Positions 5,479 through 8,104 of a DNA stretch of 8,104 nucleotides are shown here, piece by piece; the first letter of the stretch is position 1, and every line of letters starts with the position of its first letter. The position numbers and the translations under genes are program-made. Origin of the DNA: Planctomycetaceae bacterium (lineage in GTDB: Bacteria; Planctomycetota; Planctomycetia; Pirellulales; Thermoguttaceae); contig JAISJZ010000416.1 in assembly GCA_031261125.1 (NCBI GenBank), forward strand, positions 1 through 8,104, in the 5' to 3' direction. The notes under the pieces are model-generated. The model was not told where the DNA came from and made no database searches. It saw only the letters and a list, made by a program, of their open reading frames with translations.

Positions 5479-6632
5479 GGAGTCCAGTCCTTCACCGGCT
5501 TCGGTTCGATTTTTCCGCCCGGCGAAATACTGCGAATGTCCAGTTCGTTTTTCTGAATGCTTCCCTTGTCCTGCAAAATACCGAAGTACAACTCGTATAT
5601 TCGCGATTCGCCCGGTACCAGCGAACCGACCCTGCCGTGTTTTTTCTCGAATGATTTGTTGTTCGGCAAGTTGATGGACGGTTCCAAACCGCAGACATAT
5701 CCGTCGGCATCTGCCAACCGGCTCTTCCAGAATGAAAAGTACGGAAATTCTTTGCCGAAGGACAGCGTCAATGCCCGGTCGCCCTTTCGGTTCACCAGCA
5801 TCACCGGACAGCGTCCGTACCTGTTGTACGCCGGTTCAAAGAAGAACACGACTTCTGTACTGCCGGGTGTTTCAGGACAAAGCGTATCCCACTGCGGCAG
5901 ATTCTCAACGGCAGATGAAGTCCGCGGTGCCATTCGTTTGAACGGTACGACGACCCGTCCGCCCGGTGCCGCAAACGGCTGTCCGGTGTTGATGTGGTAC
6001 AGAAATTGATATTCGCCCTGTTCTGCCGAAAGATTCGTTATCGTATCCCGGACGATGAAGTCCGGCGAACCGGCAAACGTAATCAATTCGCTTGTTAATT
6101 CCAACTTTTTGAAGAAGAGTTTTGATTCAACAACTTTTCCTGTCAGCGTGATTCGACCGGTTGCTTCATCAATGGACAACGAAACGTATCTTGCCGGTAA
6201 ATTGGCAAGCCGTCCGTGCAGTCCATAGACCAGTTTACCGTTCTTGTCCCATTCCGGCGAGCCGTTGTTTTCCAAGCCGCAGCGGACGAGCCATTCGTCA
6301 AATCCTTCGAGCCAGCCGAGACCGCCGGCATCGGAGAGCGGGACGAATGACGGATGTACGGGACCGAAAATCGGCGAGTTCCATTTTAGTTCGACATCGC
6401 CGCACGTTACCCGACGGATGCCCATTCCCCGCGTCGGCAAAACAGACAACGACAGCGTACCGTTGTCGATGGTGATTTCGTCAACGCCTTCGGACGTACC
6501 TCCGTGCAGTGTCCGTTTTGTTATCCGAATCGGAAACGTTTTCTTCAACTGATGATTTGCCAGTTGAGCGGTCTTGTCGAACGATTCGGTGTAAATACCG
6601 TTGACGGTGTCAGTAAGAATGCAGGGCTTCAT
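5475..6632 (-). CDS. DUF4432 family, aldose-1-epimerase-like protein
   Basis: This is a cytoplasmic protein of 385 residues without a signal peptide. It has the galactose-mutarotase-like beta-sandwich pattern and the marker motifs I recall for DUF4432: LPTRGMGI (65-72), WNSPIFGPVHPSFV (84-97), GWLEGFDEWLVRCGLENNG (106-124) and LHGRLANLPA (138-147). Candidate active-site residues by analogy with GalM are His139, His213 (YHINTGQP) and Glu317 (GLEPSINLPN). Members are thought to bind or epimerise sugars, but a specific substrate is not established. The ATG at 6632 has no Shine-Dalgarno sequence. A strong promoter lies at 6695-6723, and the roughly 55-nt leader contains two hairpins. The gene overlaps the convergent 4678-5478 gene by four bases. 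I am confident of the family and not of the reaction. Confidence 0.88.
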   Translation of the reverse strand: MKPCILTDTVNGIYTESFDKTAQLANHQLKKTFPIRITKRTLHGGTSEGVDEITIDNGTLSLSVLPTRGMGIRRVTCGDVELKWNSPIFGPVHPSFVPLSDAGGLGWLEGFDEWLVRCGLENNGSPEWDKNGKLVYGLHGRLANLPARYVSLSIDEATGRITLTGKVVESKLFFKKLELTSELITFAGSPDFIVRDTITNLSAEQGEYQFLYHINTGQPFAAPGGRVVVPFKRMAPRTSSAVENLPQWDTLCPETPGSTEVVFFFEPAYNRYGRCPVMLVNRKGDRALTLSFGKEFPYFSFWKSRLADADGYVCGLEPSINLPNNKSFEKKHGRVGSLVPGESRIYELYFGILQDKGSIQKNELDIRSISPGGKIEPKPVKDWTP

Positions 6633-6642
6633 CGGAGTTCGT

Positions 6643-6678
6643 GGCTAATTTCATTTAGCCGGCGGGCTTGTCCCGCCG
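6643..6678 (-). promoter_or_regulatory. Two hairpins in the DUF4432 leader
   Basis: Within the predicted leader are GGCTAA (6643-6648) paired with TTAGCC (6655-6660), and GGCGGG (6661-6666) paired with CCCGCC (6672-6677). They sit side by side 10-45 bases before the start codon. They could affect translation or mRNA stability. The second is repeat copy 2 and may simply have inserted there. Confidence 0.5.
6656..6678. repeat. GC-rich palindromic repeat, copy 2
   Basis: It matches the copy at 326-348 with a single difference (G for A), which gives it a longer, perfect stem around the same CTTGT loop; the core reads GGCGGGCTTGTCCCGCC. It lies between divergent genes rather than at a 3' end. Confidence 0.75.
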
Positions 6679-6694
6679 CCGTTGTGATAAAACC

Positions 6695-6723
6695 ATTAGA
6701 CAACGCGGACGGATGGAAGTCAA
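6695..6723 (-). promoter_or_regulatory. Promoter of the DUF4432 gene
   Basis: On the minus strand -35 TTGACT (6718-6723) and -10 TCTAAT (6695-6700) are separated by 17 bp, each five of six to consensus. The start is predicted near 6688. It lies back to back with the hisG promoter, whose -10 is at 6757-6762. Confidence 0.68.
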
Positions 6724-6753
6724 TCTGTTCCCCCTTTTATTTTAGCAATTCTG

Positions 6754-6762
6754 TGGGATAAT
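6754..6762 (+). promoter_or_regulatory. Extended -10 promoter of hisG
   Basis: TG-G-GATAAT (6754-6762) is an extended -10 element; the matching -35 position (6734-6739) is poor. Transcription would begin near 6769, leaving a leader of about 48 nt with a weak CCGC/GCGG hairpin (6785-6796). I see no histidine-rich leader peptide or attenuator. Confidence 0.5.
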
Positions 6763-6816
6763 AACACGGAAAAATCACAGTACGCCGCTGCTGCGGTGTC
6801 TCAACGCTTTATTCCG

Positions 6817-7689
6817 ATGGCTGTACTTAAACTTGGAATTCCTGCCGGTTCGCTGCAAGAAGCAACCTTTGAACTGTTCAACCGAAGCGGATACAAAATC
6901 TCCGTAGAAAAACGCAGTTATATTCCGTCGATTGACGACCACGAAATTGAATGTCTGCTCATTCGGGCGCAGGAAATGGCGCGGTACGTTGCCAACGGTG
7001 CGCTCGATGCCGGTTTGACCGGTCACGATTGGATTGTTGAAACGAACAGCGATGTTCTCGAAGTGGCAGAGTTGCAATTCTCGAAAGTGTCCCGCCGTCC
7101 TGTCCGCTGGGTGCTGTGTGTGCCGGAGGATTCACCGATTAAAGAAATCAAGGATTTACAGGGCAAACGGATTGCAACCGAAGGTGTTGGACTGACGACG
7201 CAATTTCTTGCCAAATACGGGGTTACGGCAAACGTGGAATTCAGTTGGGGTGCAACGGAAGTGAAACCGCCGAAACTTGCCGACGCGATTGTCGAAGTAA
7301 CCGAGACCGGCAGTTCGCTTCGGGCAAACAACCTGCGGATTATTGCCGAAGTGCTGCAAAGTACGACCCGGTTCATTGCCAATCACGATTCGTACAAGGA
7401 CGGATGGAAACGGCGCAAGATTGATGATATTGTGCTGATGCTTCGGGCAACGATGGCGGCAGAAGGCAAAACCGGTTTGCTGATGAATGTCCCGAAAGCG
7501 AAGTTGGATGATATTGTAAAGATTTTGCCTGCCCTGCAAAGTCCAACGGTGGCTCATTTATCGGACGAAAATTGGGTTGCCGTTTCAACAATCATTGACG
7601 AGAACACTGTCCGGCTGCTTTTGCCGCAACTGAAAGCCGCCGGGGCAACAGGCATCGTGGAATATCCTATATCAAAGATTATTGACTAA
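6817..7689 (+). CDS. hisG: ATP phosphoribosyltransferase, long form
   Basis: HisG joins ATP and PRPP to make phosphoribosyl-ATP, the first step of histidine synthesis. The protein has 290 residues, the size of the long form that needs no HisZ. It opens LKLGIPAGSLQEAT; ALDAGLTGHDWIVE (62-75) and the PRPP-binding loop DAIVEVTETGSSLRANNL (156-173) are intact. Residues from about 213 on form the C-terminal HisG_C domain, ACT-like in fold, which mediates histidine feedback in long-form enzymes. ATG 6817 is chosen over a GTG at 6796 because family proteins start just before the LKLGIP strand. No Shine-Dalgarno sequence is visible. No other his gene is adjacent, so hisG here stands apart from a his operon, as happens in many phyla. 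Confidence 0.96.
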   Translation: MAVLKLGIPAGSLQEATFELFNRSGYKISVEKRSYIPSIDDHEIECLLIRAQEMARYVANGALDAGLTGHDWIVETNSDVLEVAELQFSKVSRRPVRWVLCVPEDSPIKEIKDLQGKRIATEGVGLTTQFLAKYGVTANVEFSWGATEVKPPKLADAIVEVTETGSSLRANNLRIIAEVLQSTTRFIANHDSYKDGWKRRKIDDIVLMLRATMAAEGKTGLLMNVPKAKLDDIVKILPALQSPTVAHLSDENWVAVSTIIDENTVRLLLPQLKAAGATGIVEYPISKIID

Positions 7690-7697
7690 ACATTCAG

Positions 7698-7717
7698 TAG
7701 GGCGGCTGTACCGCCGG
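7698..7717 (+). terminator. Hairpin after hisG, possible terminator; related to the palindromic repeat
   Basis: GGCGG (7701-7705) and CCGCC (7711-7715) flank the loop CTGTA, and the hairpin is followed by GGTTTAATTT. It starts ten bases past the hisG stop. It has the TAG-stem-loop-stem-CCGG layout of the repeats at 326 and 6656 but a different loop and stem. The T-run is interrupted, so it may be a weak terminator or a repeat variant. Confidence 0.45.
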
Positions 7718-7726
7718 TTTAATTTA

Positions 7727-7750
7727 CGGTACAATGCCCGTGCGGTACAA
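7727..7750 (+). promoter_or_regulatory. Candidate promoter and CGGTACAA direct repeat
   Basis: CGGTACAA occurs at 7727-7734 and 7743-7750, 16 bp apart. The first overlaps a -10-like TACAAT (7730-7735) for the downstream gene; the -35 region is poor. An inverted GTACCG lies in the hairpin at 7708-7713. The repeats may be operator half-sites. Confidence 0.35.
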
Positions 7751-7766
7751 ACGGGGGACAAAAGCG

Positions 7767-8104
7767 ATGTCAAACGAAAACACCGATACACCGGAAACGT
7801 GGCAGGAACGGCTCGCCCGCATTGAAAAATCGTTGGCGGAAACCGACAAAATCGTTAAAGAGACAGCCCGCGAGCGGGCGGAGAATGAACGCATAATGCG
7901 TGAACGGTCGGCAAAACTCGATGCGATGATGATAAGGACTGACCGGCAAACCAAATCGCTCAACGAACGCTACGGCGGTATTGCTAAAAGCAACGGTGAA
8001 GTTGCCGAACAGTATTTTGCCAAAGCATTACAGCACCGCTCGGATTTCGGCGGTGTGCATTACGATATGCTGTTCAAAAAATTGAATAAGGCAGTCGGCG
8101 AAAC
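7767..8104 (+). CDS. Coiled-coil protein with start of DUF3782/PD-(D/E)XK-like domain (3' end outside window)
   Basis: The frame is open from ATG 7767 to the window edge, giving 112 residues with no stop. A GGGGGA sequence nine bases upstream is an acceptable Shine-Dalgarno sequence. Residues about 11-68 are highly charged with heptad spacing (ERLARIEKSLAETDKIVKET and on), a likely coiled coil. They are followed by GIAKSNGEVAEQYFAKAL (71-88) and FGGVHYDMLFKKLNK (94-108). This order closely resembles, from memory, the widespread proteins annotated DUF3782 or PD-(D/E)XK nuclease-like, where a coiled coil leads to S.G..AE.YF and FGG..FD and then the nuclease-like core. The catalytic D...ExK would lie beyond the edge and cannot be seen. 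Their cellular role is unknown to me. The 77-bp gap after hisG contains its own candidate promoter, so it is probably not in an operon with hisG. Confidence 0.75.
   Translation, partial: MSNENTDTPETWQERLARIEKSLAETDKIVKETARERAENERIMRERSAKLDAMMIRTDRQTKSLNERYGGIAKSNGEVAEQYFAKALQHRSDFGGVHYDMLFKKLNKAVGE

Noticed and set aside
7023..7591. Long minus-strand open frames inside hisG
   Set aside because: HisG on the plus strand is unmistakable and conserved through this stretch; the opposite frames show no family motifs.

Overview
The window is ordinary bacterial chromosome with roughly balanced base composition and eight protein genes, the first and last cut by the window edges. I see no tRNA, rRNA, CRISPR array, transposase or phage gene. 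The protein set suggests a planctomycete-like bacterium: a secreted transglutaminase-like/TPR protein, a GT-C membrane glycosyltransferase, a DUF4432 mutarotase-like protein, a long-form HisG, and a small secreted protein of a kind I associate with that phylum. This is inference from family resemblance, not a placement. Most starts lack a Shine-Dalgarno sequence, and at least one gene looks leaderless.

Layout. Positions 1-328 (+) are the 3' end of obg, a ribosome-assembly GTPase. It converges on a minus-strand group: a GT39-like membrane glycosyltransferase (325-1914), preceded by a secreted transglutaminase-like/TPR protein (1996-3225). A terminator-like hairpin lies between these two. Upstream of the TPR gene, 438 bp (3226-3663) hold candidate promoters, a perfect hairpin beside the start codon and a 20-bp-period repeat. 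Next is a secreted glycerophosphodiester phosphodiesterase-like protein (3664-4566, minus). It is divergent from a small secreted protein of unknown function (4678-5478, plus). The two promoters between them appear to share one -35 region. The small gene converges on the DUF4432 gene (5475-6632, minus), which is divergent from hisG (6817-7689, plus). The last gene (7767 to the edge, plus) encodes a coiled coil followed by the start of what looks like a DUF3782/PD-(D/E)XK nuclease-like domain.

How the genes relate. They do not form one pathway. obg and hisG are housekeeping genes, for ribosome assembly and histidine synthesis. The glycosyltransferase, the phosphodiesterase and two other exported proteins act at the envelope or periplasm, and the DUF4432 protein probably binds or isomerises a sugar. 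The noteworthy material is mainly in the non-coding and repeat layer: degenerate heptamer arrays, three of them inside the glycosyltransferase gene and one supplying a -10 box; short GC-rich palindromes at gene edges; a bidirectional promoter; and two convergent gene pairs whose stop codons share a 4-bp palindrome. I found no convincing new defence or mobile system.
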